From Streptomyces sp. ATexAB-D23 (lineage in GTDB: Bacteria > Actinomycetota > Actinomycetes > Streptomycetales > Streptomycetaceae), in the NCBI RefSeq assembly GCF_000373645.1, contig NZ_KB892024.1, positions 381,591 through 445,590 of the forward strand: a DNA stretch of 64,000 nt, read 5' to 3'. The notes beneath the pieces were generated by a model. It was not told the origin of the DNA. It did no database searches and worked only from the letters and a program-made list of their open reading frames with translations. The translations under genes were made by a program, and so were the position numbers. Shown one piece after another: positions 49,010-57,842 of the stretch; the stretch's first letter is position 1; every line of letters begins with the position of its first letter.

Positions 49010-49922
49010 CTGCCCCACCGCATTGACCGTCTGGAGCCAGAACACTTGGCGAGCCTGTACCGCCGGATGCAGAAGAACGGCAGCAAGGCAGTCACCGCCC
49101 ATCAGGCCCATCGCGCCGGTACTGACCTTGGCGAGGCGATGCTCCGTGGCCACGCTGCGAAGAACGCTGCCGCCCTGGCCGAGCCGCCACGGGTGGAGGA
49201 GCCGGAGGAGGAGATCGAGCCCTACTCGGTCGAGGAGGTCCAGAGCCTGCTGATCGAGGTGAACAAGCGCCGCAACAGCGCTCGTTGGATGCTGGCCTTG
49301 GCCCTCGGCCTGCGACAGGGGGAACCGCTGGGGCTGCGCTGGGTCGACGTGGACCTGGACCACGAGTACCTGAAGCTACGCCGAAACCGTCTGCGCCCCA
49401 AGTGCGAGCACGGGTGCAAGGAGGCAGCCCCGTGCGGCAGGAAGGCCGGGTACTGCCCGGACCGAAAGCAGGTACGGCGCGAGACGAGGAGCACCAAGTC
49501 GCGCGCCGGCCGCCGTGCGGTTCCCCTGCCGGGCCCCTGGTCGTGATGCTGCGAAAGCACAGGGAGATCCAGGCTCGGGAGCGCAAGACCGCCGGCAATG
49601 GGCCGAGTCGGACTACGTGTTCACGAAGCCGCTCGGCGGCCCGCTCAGTCCGAACACGGACTACCACGACTGGAAGAGGCTGCTGGAGGGCGCCGGGGTG
49701 CGTGACGCGCGGCTGCATGACGCCCGTCACACCGCCACCACCGTCCTCATGCTGCTCGGCATCCCGGACCGCGTGATCGACCAGATCATGGGCTGGGAGG
49801 CAGGCACCTCCTCACGGATGCGCGCCCGGTACCTGCACGTGCCCGACGCCATGCTGAAGGAGGTGGCGCAGAAGCTTGCGGACGCCATCTGGGGGACCCG
49901 CACCGAACGCTCCTATGGATAG
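49010..49922 (+). pseudogene. Tyrosine recombinase/integrase, frameshifted and N-terminally truncated
   Basis: From LPHRIDRLEPEHLASLYRRM at 49010 the protein is in frame through VEEVQSLLIEV, ALALGLRQGEPLGLRW and RRAVPLPGP at about 49535. A missing base then shifts the reading (VVMLRKHREIQARERK continues in another frame), and a second shift near 49600 leads into the ESDYVFTKPLGG frame. The C-terminal catalytic part remains (RLHDARHTATTVLMLLGIPD, MGWEAGTSSRMRARYLH, with H-x-x-R and Tyr). The N-terminal arm-binding domain is mostly missing. Lies 26 bp before the right repeat, as for a functional int beside attR. Confidence 0.85.
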
Positions 49923-49948
49923 AGACCAGGACAACGAGGGCTGAGACA

Positions 49949-50064
49949 ACGCCGAAGGGCCCCACCGCGAACGGTGGGGCCCTTCAACGTATTGCCCGGT
50001 GAGAGCAATGGCGGAGGATACGAGATTCGAACTCGTGAGGGGTTGCCCCCAACACGCTTTCCAA
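49949..50064. repeat. Right attachment-like repeat overlapping the intact tRNA-Ser
   Basis: 116 bp matching 44185-44300 except for one base and an inverted hairpin loop. The tRNA 3' part (50009-50064) and downstream terminator are included. The hairpin (arms GGGCCCCACC/GGTGGGGCCC) ends the tRNA transcript. Confidence 0.9.
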
Positions 50065-50096
50065 GCGTGCGCCCTAGGCCACTAGGCGAATCCTCC
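50009..50096 (-). tRNA. tRNA-Ser, anticodon GGA
   Basis: 88 nt with encoded CCA. Acceptor GGAGGAT (5' end 50096) pairs with ATCCTCC; anticodon arm CACGC-TTGGAAA-GCGTG gives anticodon GGA (codons UCC/UCU). Long variable arm, T-arm CGAG-TTCGAAT-CTCG. It is the integration site of the neighbouring element. Confidence 0.95.
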
Positions 50097-50237
50097 GCGG
50101 CAAACAATACAAGACGTTGAGGAGTGCTCGCGAACCCGTTCCCCGGGAGGGGGTCCCGGGGGGCCCGGGTGTGTGTGTGGGGGGGAGGTGGGGGAGGTGG
50201 ACTTGCGGGGGTGGGGATCGGTTAAGGTGGGCGTCAG

Positions 50238-50325
50238 CCCCTCACGTGGCGCTATCTGACTGAACTCCCCCAGGGCCGGAAGGCAGCAAGGGTAGGTTGG
50301 CTCTGGCGGGTGCGTGGGGGGCCCT
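50238..50325 (+). ncRNA. ffs: Signal recognition particle RNA (4.5S)
   Basis: The universally conserved tetraloop region CCAGGGCCGGAAGGCAGCAAG lies at about 50270-50290 and is followed by the partner strand (GGGTAGGTTGGCTCTGGCGG). Outer arms CCCCTCACG and GCGTGGGGG pair. The RNA binds Ffh to guide membrane and secreted proteins. It commonly lies beside dnaX in actinobacteria. Ends are approximate (plus/minus 8 bases). Confidence 0.9.
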
Positions 50326-50395
50326 TGTGTGCCCGGGGGCCGGTGGTGGCCCGGGGCGGGGCCGGTTGTCAGTCCGCCCCGATAACCTCGTAGGT

Positions 50396-52606
50396 GTGTC
50401 GTCCCTTGCGCTGTACCGCCGCTACCGCCCCGAGTCATTCGCCGAGGTCATCGGTCAGGAGCATGTCACTGACCCGCTCCAGCAGGCCCTGCGGAACAAC
50501 CGGGTCAATCACGCGTACCTGTTCAGCGGCCCGCGAGGCTGCGGCAAGACGACCAGTGCGCGCATCCTGGCCCGCTGTCTGAACTGCGAGCAGGGGCCCA
50601 CGCCCACGCCCTGCGGGGAGTGCCAGTCCTGCCAGGACCTGGCGCGCAACGGGCCGGGGTCGATCGACGTGATCGAGATCGACGCCGCTTCGCACGGTGG
50701 CGTGGACGACGCCCGTGATCTGCGGGAGAAGGCGTTCTTCGGGCCGGCGTCGAGTCGTTACAAGATCTACATCATCGACGAGGCCCACATGGTGACCTCG
50801 GCGGGGTTCAACGCCCTGCTGAAGGTGGTCGAGGAACCGCCGGAGCACCTGAAGTTCATCTTCGCGACCACCGAGCCCGAGAAGGTCATCGGCACCATCC
50901 GGTCGCGTACCCACCACTATCCGTTCCGGCTCGTGCCGCCGGGGACGTTGCGCGACTACCTCGCCGAGGTGTGCGGCAAGGAGAACAGCCACGTCGACGA
51001 CGGGGTCCTGCCGCTCGTCGTGCGGGCCGGTGCCGGTTCCGTGCGTGACTCGATGTCCGTCATGGACCAGTTGCTCGCCGGTGCGGGCGACGAGGGTGTG
51101 ACGTACGCCATGGCGACGGCGCTGCTCGGTTATACGGACGGCTCGTTGCTCGACTCGATCGTGGACGCCTTCGCGGCGGGCGACGGGGCCGCGGCCTTCG
51201 AGGTCGTGGACCGGGTCATCGAGGGCGGAAACGACCCGCGCCGGTTCGTCGCCGACCTGCTGGAGCGGCTGCGCGACCTGGTGATCCTGGCGGCCGTGCC
51301 GGACGCCGGCGAGAAGGGTCTTATCGACGCGCCGGCCGATGTCGTGGAGCGGATGCAGGCCCAGGCGTCCGTGTTCGGGGCCGCCGAGCTGAGCCGCGCC
51401 GCCGATCTGGTCAACGAAGGGCTTACGGAGATGCGTGGCGCCACCTCGCCGCGCCTCCAGGTCGAGCTCATCTGCGCCCGGGTGCTGCTGCCCGCCGCCT
51501 TCGATGACGAGCGCTCCCTCCAGGCCCGGCTCGACCGGCTGGAGCGGGGAGCCTCCTTCGCCACGACCGGCCCCGGGCCCGCCATGGGCTACGTCCCCGG
51601 GCCCGAGGCCCTCGCCCACGCCCCGGCCGCCCCGCAGCCGGCCCCGCACATCCCCGCCCCGCAGCCGGACGCCGGGTCGGGGCCCGCCGTCGCGCGTGCC
51701 GCGGTCCGGGGGGACGCGCCCCCGCCGGCCGCCCCGCCCGCCCAGCAGGCGCCGCCGCCCGCCGCCCCGCCCCAGGCGCCGCCCGCCGAGGCGCCCGCCG
51801 GTCAGCGGCCCGGTGCCTGGCCCGCCGCGGCCGCCGCCCCTGAGCAGGGGCGCCGTCCCGGAGGCTGGCCCACGGCCTCCACCCCCGGCCGGGCGGCCGC
51901 CCCGCAGAGCGCTCCCGCGGCCCCCACGACACCTGCCGCGCCCGCTGCCCCCGCGCCGGGCCCGGCAGCCGCTGAGCCCGCCCCGGGCATGACGCAGGGC
52001 GCCGGTCAGGTGCGCAACATGTGGCCCGACATCCTGGAGGCGGTCAAGAACCGCCGACGTTTCACGTGGATCCTTCTCAGTCAGAACGCCCAGGTCACCG
52101 GGTTCGACGGCAGCACCCTGCAGATCGGCTTCCTCAACGCCGGTGCCCGCGACAACTTCGCGAGCAGCGGCAGCGAGGAGGTCCTGAAGCAGGCGCTGGC
52201 CGAGCGGTTCAACGCCCAGTGGAAGATCGAGGCGATCGTCGACCCGTCCGGGGGCGCCGGACAGCCCTCGCAGGCGCAGTCCGGCGGCCAGCGTCCGTAC
52301 ACCCCGCCGCCCGCCCCGCCCCGCCCCGCAGCGCCCGCGCCGCAGTCGTACGAGTCACGGCCCGCCCCTGCCCCCGCACCGGCCCCCGCCCCCGCGCCTG
52401 CCCCGCAGCAGCCGAGCGGCGGAGGGGCACAGGCCGGGCCCCCGCCCGCGTCGTACGCCGCCCCCGAGGCGCCCATGTCGGTCGCCCCCGAGGACGACAC
52501 CCCTGAGGCCGACGACCCGGACCTCGTCGACTCCGCGCTCTCCGGGCACGAGCTGATCGTCCGCGAGCTGGGCGCCACCGTCGTGGAGGAGTTCACCAAC
52601 GAGTAG
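50396..52606 (+). CDS. dnaX: DNA polymerase III subunits gamma and tau
   Basis: 736 aa clamp-loader subunit. Residues ~1-370 are the AAA+ part: GPRGCGKTTSARILARC (Walker A), a four-Cys zinc site near residues 64-80, DEAHM (Walker B) and the SRC-like ATTEPEKV. Residues ~410-560 are a Pro/Ala-rich disordered linker. The C-terminal tau part (ILLSQNAQVTGFDG, FASSGSEEVLKQAL) contacts the polymerase. GTG 50396 (VSSLALYRRYRPESFAEV) is the family start. It loads the beta clamp at the replication fork. A repeat-rich 232-bp stretch follows before purD. Confidence 0.95.
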   Translation: MSSLALYRRYRPESFAEVIGQEHVTDPLQQALRNNRVNHAYLFSGPRGCGKTTSARILARCLNCEQGPTPTPCGECQSCQDLARNGPGSIDVIEIDAASHGGVDDARDLREKAFFGPASSRYKIYIIDEAHMVTSAGFNALLKVVEEPPEHLKFIFATTEPEKVIGTIRSRTHHYPFRLVPPGTLRDYLAEVCGKENSHVDDGVLPLVVRAGAGSVRDSMSVMDQLLAGAGDEGVTYAMATALLGYTDGSLLDSIVDAFAAGDGAAAFEVVDRVIEGGNDPRRFVADLLERLRDLVILAAVPDAGEKGLIDAPADVVERMQAQASVFGAAELSRAADLVNEGLTEMRGATSPRLQVELICARVLLPAAFDDERSLQARLDRLERGASFATTGPGPAMGYVPGPEALAHAPAAPQPAPHIPAPQPDAGSGPAVARAAVRGDAPPPAAPPAQQAPPPAAPPQAPPAEAPAGQRPGAWPAAAAAPEQGRRPGGWPTASTPGRAAAPQSAPAAPTTPAAPAAPAPGPAAAEPAPGMTQGAGQVRNMWPDILEAVKNRRRFTWILLSQNAQVTGFDGSTLQIGFLNAGARDNFASSGSEEVLKQALAERFNAQWKIEAIVDPSGGAGQPSQAQSGGQRPYTPPPAPPRPAAPAPQSYESRPAPAPAPAPAPAPAPQQPSGGGAQAGPPPASYAAPEAPMSVAPEDDTPEADDPDLVDSALSGHELIVRELGATVVEEFTNE

Positions 52607-52717
52607 CGCCTACGAGTAGCGCCCACGAGTAGCACCAACGAGCAGCGCCGATGCGCGGCGCCGGACGGCCGGGCGCCGGACGGCCGGGCGCCGGACGGCC
52701 GGGCGCCGGACGGCCGG
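52600..52717. repeat. Two tandem repeats after the dnaX stop
   Basis: First, 13-bp units of the form GAGTAGCGCCNAC run from about 52600 to 52651 (four copies, starting inside the dnaX stop region). Second, four perfect 15-bp copies of GCGCCGGACGGCCGG run from 52658 to 52717. Palindromic GGCCGG cores could also form hairpins that end dnaX transcription. Confidence 0.8.
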
Positions 52718-52838
52718 GCGTCAAGCGCCGCGGCACCGGTCGGCCGGGCGCCAAGCGGTGGGGGTGCACCGCCCCGCCCCCTGTCCACGGATCGGCGCTC
52801 GTCAAGGGCGCCGCGCCCCGGCGGCTAGGCTGCACCCC

Positions 52839-54116
52839 GTGAAGGTCCTCGTCATCGGCGGCGGCGCCCGCGAACACGCCCTGTGCCGCTCTCTGTCCCT
52901 CGACCCCGACGTCACCGCTCTGTACTGCGCCCCCGGCAACGCCGGCATCGCAGAGGTGGCCGAACTGCACCCGGTCGACGCCCTCGACGGCGCTGCCGTC
53001 GCGCGCCTCGCCACCGAGCTGGGCGCCGGGCTGGTGGTCGTCGGCCCTGAGGCGCCGCTCGTCGCCGGGGTCGCCGACGCGGTGCGTGCCGCGGGCATCC
53101 CGTGCTTCGGCCCGTCCGGCGCGGCCGCCCAGCTGGAGGGGTCCAAGGCGTTCGCGAAGGACGTCATGGCCGGGGCGGGCGTACCGACCGCCCGCAGCTA
53201 CGTGTGCACCACGCCCGCCGAGATCGACACCGCGCTCGACGCGTTCGGCGCCCCCTACGTGGTCAAGGACGACGGTCTGGCCGCCGGCAAGGGCGTCGTC
53301 GTCACCGATGACGTCGAGGCGGCCCGCGCCCACGCGCTGGCCTGCGACCGGGTGGTCATCGAGGAGTTCCTCGACGGCCCCGAGGTGAGCCTCTTCGCGA
53401 TCACCGACGGCACCACCGTGCTGCCGCTCCAGCCCGCCCAGGACTTCAAGCGCGCCCTCGACGGCGACGAGGGCCCGAACACCGGCGGCATGGGCGCGTA
53501 CAGCCCCCTGCCGTGGGCGGACCCGAAGCTGGTCGACGAGGTCATGCAGTCCGTCCTCCAGCCGACCGTGGACGAGCTGCGCCGGCGCGGTACGCCGTTC
53601 TCGGGGCTGTTGTACGCGGGCCTCGCGATCACCTCGCGCGGGGTACGGGTCATCGAGTTCAACGCCAGGTTCGGCGACCCGGAGACCCAGGTGGTCCTGG
53701 CGCGTCTGCGGACGCCGCTGGCCGGTGTGCTGCTGGGGGCCGCCAACGGCACCCTGGACGCGCTGCCGCCGCTGAAGTGGCGCGACGCCGCCGCCGTCAC
53801 CGTCGTGATCGCCTCGCACAACTACCCGGGCACCCCGCGCACGGGTGACCCCATCGAGGGGCTGGACGCGGTCGCGGAGCAGGATGCCCCGCACGCCTAC
53901 GTACTGCACGCCGGGACCCGGCTCGACGGCGACACGGTCGTCAGCGCGGGCGGGCGGGTGCTCTCCGTGACGGCGACGGCGGACGACCTCGCGGGCGCCC
54001 GTGAGCGTGCCTACGCGGCGGCGGCCAGGATCCGGCTCGACGGTTCCCAGCTCCGTACGGACATCGCGAAGAAGGCCGCGGAGGACGCCCGGACGGGGCA
54101 GCCCACGCAGGCCTGA
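52839..54116 (+). CDS. purD: Phosphoribosylamine-glycine ligase
   Basis: 425 aa. Second step-type enzyme of purine synthesis: ATP + PRA + glycine to GAR. N-domain VKVLVIGGGAREHALCRSLS; ATP-grasp segments YVVKDDGLAAGKGVVV, VVIEEFLDGPEVSLFAITDG and the RFGDPETQVVLARL block. GTG 52839 chosen as the family start; the longer frame upstream runs into repeats. Cytosolic. purC lies 3.7 kb downstream with two unrelated genes between, so the pathway genes are loosely grouped. Confidence 0.96.
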   Translation: MKVLVIGGGAREHALCRSLSLDPDVTALYCAPGNAGIAEVAELHPVDALDGAAVARLATELGAGLVVVGPEAPLVAGVADAVRAAGIPCFGPSGAAAQLEGSKAFAKDVMAGAGVPTARSYVCTTPAEIDTALDAFGAPYVVKDDGLAAGKGVVVTDDVEAARAHALACDRVVIEEFLDGPEVSLFAITDGTTVLPLQPAQDFKRALDGDEGPNTGGMGAYSPLPWADPKLVDEVMQSVLQPTVDELRRRGTPFSGLLYAGLAITSRGVRVIEFNARFGDPETQVVLARLRTPLAGVLLGAANGTLDALPPLKWRDAAAVTVVIASHNYPGTPRTGDPIEGLDAVAEQDAPHAYVLHAGTRLDGDTVVSAGGRVLSVTATADDLAGARERAYAAAARIRLDGSQLRTDIAKKAAEDARTGQPTQA

Positions 54117-54347
54117 TCCGAACGGAACGCCCTACCCCTCCGACCCCCTTTCACGTCGGCACCTTTGCCCAAAGCCATTCCATCGGGTGACGGCTGAGCC
54201 ATCCGGATGACGCCCGTCGAACCCCCAACTAGGGTGCGGCGCAAGCGTTCCGGCACTTGGCCCACCGGCATTGCGATGTCGGTGGCGGGTGCCACAGTGG
54301 GGGAGTGAGCAACGCCGCCGTGGGGGCAGAGGGGGTGAAGTCCGGCC

Positions 54348-56033
54348 GTGTCAGGTACCGGTACAGGTGAGGAGTTGGGTGCGCGGGCAGCGCGTGTCCG
54401 GGCCCGCGCACTGCTGCGCATCCGCGGCAGGGCGACAGCGGTCGCCGTGCTGCCCGCAGCGCTGGCCGTGGTCCTGTTCGCCGCGGGCGCCCAGGGCTTC
54501 GCCGACGGCAGTGGCTGGGCCGCGGCGCGCTGGGCCGTGGCCGGCTGCGCGGTCGTCGTCCTGCTGATCGCGGCGGCCGTCGCGATCGCGGTCGTACGGG
54601 CGAAGCCGGCGGTCAGCCCGACCGTCCCGCTCGGCGAGAAGGCCGCCCCCGATCTCTACCGGCTGGTCCACGACCTGGCGGACCGGCTCGGGGTGCCCGC
54701 GCCCTCGGCCATAGCGCTCACGCCCGACTGCGACAGCTGGCTGGAGGACCGCGGCCATCCGTCGGCCGGTGGCTCCGTCCGGCGCGCGCAGGCGGCCCCC
54801 GTGCTGGTCATCGGCTCCCCGTTCCTGTGGTGGATGCGGGTCGCCGAGCTGCGCGCGGTGCTCGCCCCGGTCGTCGCGGGCACCGGTTCCTCCGCCCACC
54901 CCGACATAGCCGCCGCCCGGCGCTTCGTGCGGGGCCTCGACGGGGCGGTCGCCGACGCCTCCGTCCCCGCCCGGGGCCCGGTGCGCAGGGCGCTGCGGCT
55001 GCCGCGCGCCTTCGTCGGGCGGATCGCCCGGATACTGCTGCGCAGCTGCCGCGGGCACGCCGCGGAGATGGAGCGGGGCGTCGCCGCCGCCGCGTCGACG
55101 CGCGCCCAGGCGGTGGACTACGGGCTGAGGATCGTCGCCCAGGAGCAGGTCGGCCTCGCCTACGCCGGCTGGGACCGGCTGCTCACCCGCGTCGCGCTGC
55201 CCGCCTGGCGGATGGGCCGCTGGCCCTCGCAGCTGGACGCGGGCGTCGTCTCCGCCCTCACCGAGCTGTCCCGCCGCGACCGGCTGGCCGAGGGATACGC
55301 CTCCCGGCTCGGCGAGCGTCCCGCCTGCGACCTGCTGGAGGAGCCGGGAGCGGCCGACGAGGCGGCATCCCTGCTGGCGGCCCGCCTCTTCCACGGCGGG
55401 CCCGCCGAGACGGGCCCCGACTGGGCCCCGGTGGACTGGCAGCAGTATCCGGACGAGGTGGTCGACCGGAAGTGGCGCTCGGAGGCGGCGCGCCTGCACC
55501 GCGTGCTGGACGCCATGGGCGTTCCGCCCGCCGCGGCCGTCGGCGGGGTGCCGACGCTGGCGCGCGTCGTGGAGCATCTGGAGACGGGGGAGCACGGTGG
55601 CGAGGAGCTGGCGGCCGGGATCAGCGCGGCGGTGGCCCGCGAGGAGGCCGAGGCCCAGGAGCGGGTCCCTGACGCGGCCCCCGGCGGCTCCGCGCAGGCG
55701 GGCGGCTCCGCGGGTTCCGCTTCCGGCGACGACGTACTGGCCCTGTGGGGGCCCGACCCGCTGCCCCTCTTCCCGCTTCAGCCGCCCCGTACGGGCACCG
55801 ATCTGCTCGCCGATCACGTCGCGGCGATGGTCTGCTGCGCCGCCGTGGACACGGCCGGTGCGGCGCCCGGTCTCGACTGGCTCGACGGACCCATGCTGCT
55901 GGTCGACGGCGAGCGCCGGGCGGATCTCGGCAGCCCGGTCCTCAGCCTGATCGAGGACGGCGACGCCGGCCCGCTGCGCACCTGGCTCGCCTCGGTCGGC
56001 GTACGCACCGACAAACCGGTACGTCTGGTCTGA
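54348..56033 (+). CDS. Membrane protein with M48-like (degenerate) region
   Basis: 561 aa. Two hydrophobic helices near the N-terminus (residues ~30-50 and ~60-85, e.g. VAVLPAALAVVLFAAGAQGF and VAGCAVVVLLIAAAVAIAVV) are followed by a long soluble part. LYRLVHDLADRLGVPAPSAIAL and the LVIGSPFLWWMRVAELRAVLAPVVAG segment resemble M48-type membrane metallopeptidases, but the HExxH motif is absent, so it is not an active protease of that type. The C-terminal ~350 residues are Ala-rich helical. GTG 54348 follows GGGGGTGAAG. Conserved beside purD from memory; function unknown. Confidence 0.6.
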   Translation: MSGTGTGEELGARAARVRARALLRIRGRATAVAVLPAALAVVLFAAGAQGFADGSGWAAARWAVAGCAVVVLLIAAAVAIAVVRAKPAVSPTVPLGEKAAPDLYRLVHDLADRLGVPAPSAIALTPDCDSWLEDRGHPSAGGSVRRAQAAPVLVIGSPFLWWMRVAELRAVLAPVVAGTGSSAHPDIAAARRFVRGLDGAVADASVPARGPVRRALRLPRAFVGRIARILLRSCRGHAAEMERGVAAAASTRAQAVDYGLRIVAQEQVGLAYAGWDRLLTRVALPAWRMGRWPSQLDAGVVSALTELSRRDRLAEGYASRLGERPACDLLEEPGAADEAASLLAARLFHGGPAETGPDWAPVDWQQYPDEVVDRKWRSEAARLHRVLDAMGVPPAAAVGGVPTLARVVEHLETGEHGGEELAAGISAAVAREEAEAQERVPDAAPGGSAQAGGSAGSASGDDVLALWGPDPLPLFPLQPPRTGTDLLADHVAAMVCCAAVDTAGAAPGLDWLDGPMLLVDGERRADLGSPVLSLIEDGDAGPLRTWLASVGVRTDKPVRLV

Positions 56034-56260
56034 AACGTACGTCCGAAAAGAGGCCTTGCAAGGGACGTCCGGAAGAGGTCTCACCGACAGGGCGGGGCGG
56101 CCGAAGCGGCCGAGAACAAGTCCATAACCGGAGCAATAGGTTCCGTTCACGTCAATTCGCGACGAACGGTGACGGAGTGCGTGCGTTATGTGATGTGCTG
56201 GGGAACGGCGCTGACAGTCGGCGCATCACTGTTGATCCGGGGGCCTGAGGGAGGGGGAGC

Positions 56261-57727
56261 GTGATGGGGGCGGAACAGATCCGTCGGTGGGAATCGGGTG
56301 CCCTGGCGCATGCCGTGACCGATCCTTTCGGCCAGGGGCCGCTGCCCTGGCTGCGCGGCAGTGAGAACTACTTCGACGACACCGGCCAGGTCGTCCCCTG
56401 GTACGCGGACCCCACGCTGCCCCGTGGTTCCACCGACGGCGGCACGCGTACCGCCGACGACGTGCGCCGGCAGATCAAGGGCTTCGCCTCCACCGGAGCG
56501 GCCGCCCCCGGCGAGGCGATCGACTTCCACATCACGGTGGACCCGCCCCAGCAGTTCACCGTGGACGTCTACCGGATCGGCCACTACGGCGGCGACGGCG
56601 CGGCCAAGATCACCACAAGCCCGCGCCTGTCCGGCATCGTGCAGCCGCCGCCCCTCACCGCCGACCGCACCGTCTCCTGCCACCACTGGTGGCAGTCCTG
56701 GCGACTCCAGATCCCGTCCTACTGGTCGATCGGCGCGTACGTCGCCGTGCTCACCACGCTCGACGGCTACCGGTCGCACATCCCGTTCACCGTCCGCGAC
56801 GACCACCCGGCCGACCTGCTGCTGGTCCTCCCGGACATCACGTGGCAGGCGTACAACCTCTACCCGGAGGACGGCCGGACCGGCGCCAGTCTCTACCACG
56901 CGTGGGACGAGGAGGGCAGGCTGCTGGGGGAGGAGGACGCGGCGGTCACCGTCTCCTTCGACCGCCCCTACGCGGGCGCGGGCCTCCCGCTGCACGTCGG
57001 ACACGCCTACGACTTCATCCGCTGGGCCGAGCGCTACGGCTACGACCTCGCCTACGCCGACACCCGCGACCTGCACGCGGGCCGGGTCGACCCCACGCGC
57101 TACCGGGGCCTGGTCTTCCCCGGCCACGACGAGTACTGGTCGGTGCCCATGCGCCGCACCGCCGAGCGCGCCCGCGACAACGGCACCTCGCTGGTCTACC
57201 TCTCCGCCAACACCATGTACTGGCAGGTCAGCCTCGGGCCCTCGGCGTCCGGCGTCCCGGACCGGCTGCTCACCTGCCGCAAGCGCCGCGGCCCCGGCAA
57301 GCCCGCCCTCTGGCGCGAGATCGACCGCCCCGAGCAGCAGCTGCTCGGCATCCAGTACGCGGGCCGGGTGCCAGAACCGCACCCCCTCGTCGTACGGAAC
57401 GCGGAGCACTGGCTGTGGGACGCGACCGGCGCCGGTGAGGGCGACGAGATCGACGGCCTGGTCGCGGGCGAGGCCGACCGCTACTTCCCGCGCACCACGC
57501 TGCCCGAGCACGACAACCGCATCCTGCTCGCCCACTCCCCGTACCAGGACAGCGAAGGGGCGACGCGCCACCAGGAGACGTCCCTGTACCGGGCCCCGTC
57601 CGGCGCACTCGTCTTCGCCTCCGGCACCTTCGCCTGGTCGCCGGCCCTGGACCGTCCCGGCCATGTGGACCCCCGCATCCAGCGGGCCACCGCCAACCTC
57701 CTCGACCGCATCTGCAAGCGCGCCTGA
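56261..57727 (+). CDS. N,N-dimethylformamidase beta-subunit-like protein
   Basis: 488 aa (GTG 56261; ATG 56264 equivalent). The blocks DVYRIGHYGGDGAAKI, FPGHDEYWSVPMRRTAERAR, NTMYWQ and SYWSIGAYVAVL match the large-subunit DMFase C-terminal fold as annotated in many Streptomyces. Characterised DMFase hydrolyses N,N-dimethylformamide with a small subunit; no small-subunit gene is adjacent, so substrate is uncertain. No signal peptide. RBS AGGGGGAGC. Confidence 0.8.
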   Translation: MMGAEQIRRWESGALAHAVTDPFGQGPLPWLRGSENYFDDTGQVVPWYADPTLPRGSTDGGTRTADDVRRQIKGFASTGAAAPGEAIDFHITVDPPQQFTVDVYRIGHYGGDGAAKITTSPRLSGIVQPPPLTADRTVSCHHWWQSWRLQIPSYWSIGAYVAVLTTLDGYRSHIPFTVRDDHPADLLLVLPDITWQAYNLYPEDGRTGASLYHAWDEEGRLLGEEDAAVTVSFDRPYAGAGLPLHVGHAYDFIRWAERYGYDLAYADTRDLHAGRVDPTRYRGLVFPGHDEYWSVPMRRTAERARDNGTSLVYLSANTMYWQVSLGPSASGVPDRLLTCRKRRGPGKPALWREIDRPEQQLLGIQYAGRVPEPHPLVVRNAEHWLWDATGAGEGDEIDGLVAGEADRYFPRTTLPEHDNRILLAHSPYQDSEGATRHQETSLYRAPSGALVFASGTFAWSPALDRPGHVDPRIQRATANLLDRICKRA

Positions 57728-57842
57728 ACCACGGCGTCCCCGTCCGCTTCCGGGGCGTCCGGTCCGGCACCCCTCCGCAGCCGTCCGCACCCGGATACGG
57801 GACAATCGGAACGGTTCCTGGAACAACCTACGCGGAGGCAGC

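Larger units (their letters stand above)
44185..50064. mobile_element. Integrated element in tRNA-Ser(GGA), probably immobile
   Basis: Bounded by two 116-bp repeats. Inside: a possible nuclease gene, an N6-adenine DNA methylase, a small membrane protein, a stretch without clear genes and an integrase pseudogene next to the intact tRNA, as expected for tyrosine-recombinase elements. No replication or transfer genes are visible, so it is a remnant or small island. Its genes look less GC-biased at third positions than those outside. The element likely brought a restriction-modification or defence module. Confidence 0.8.
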
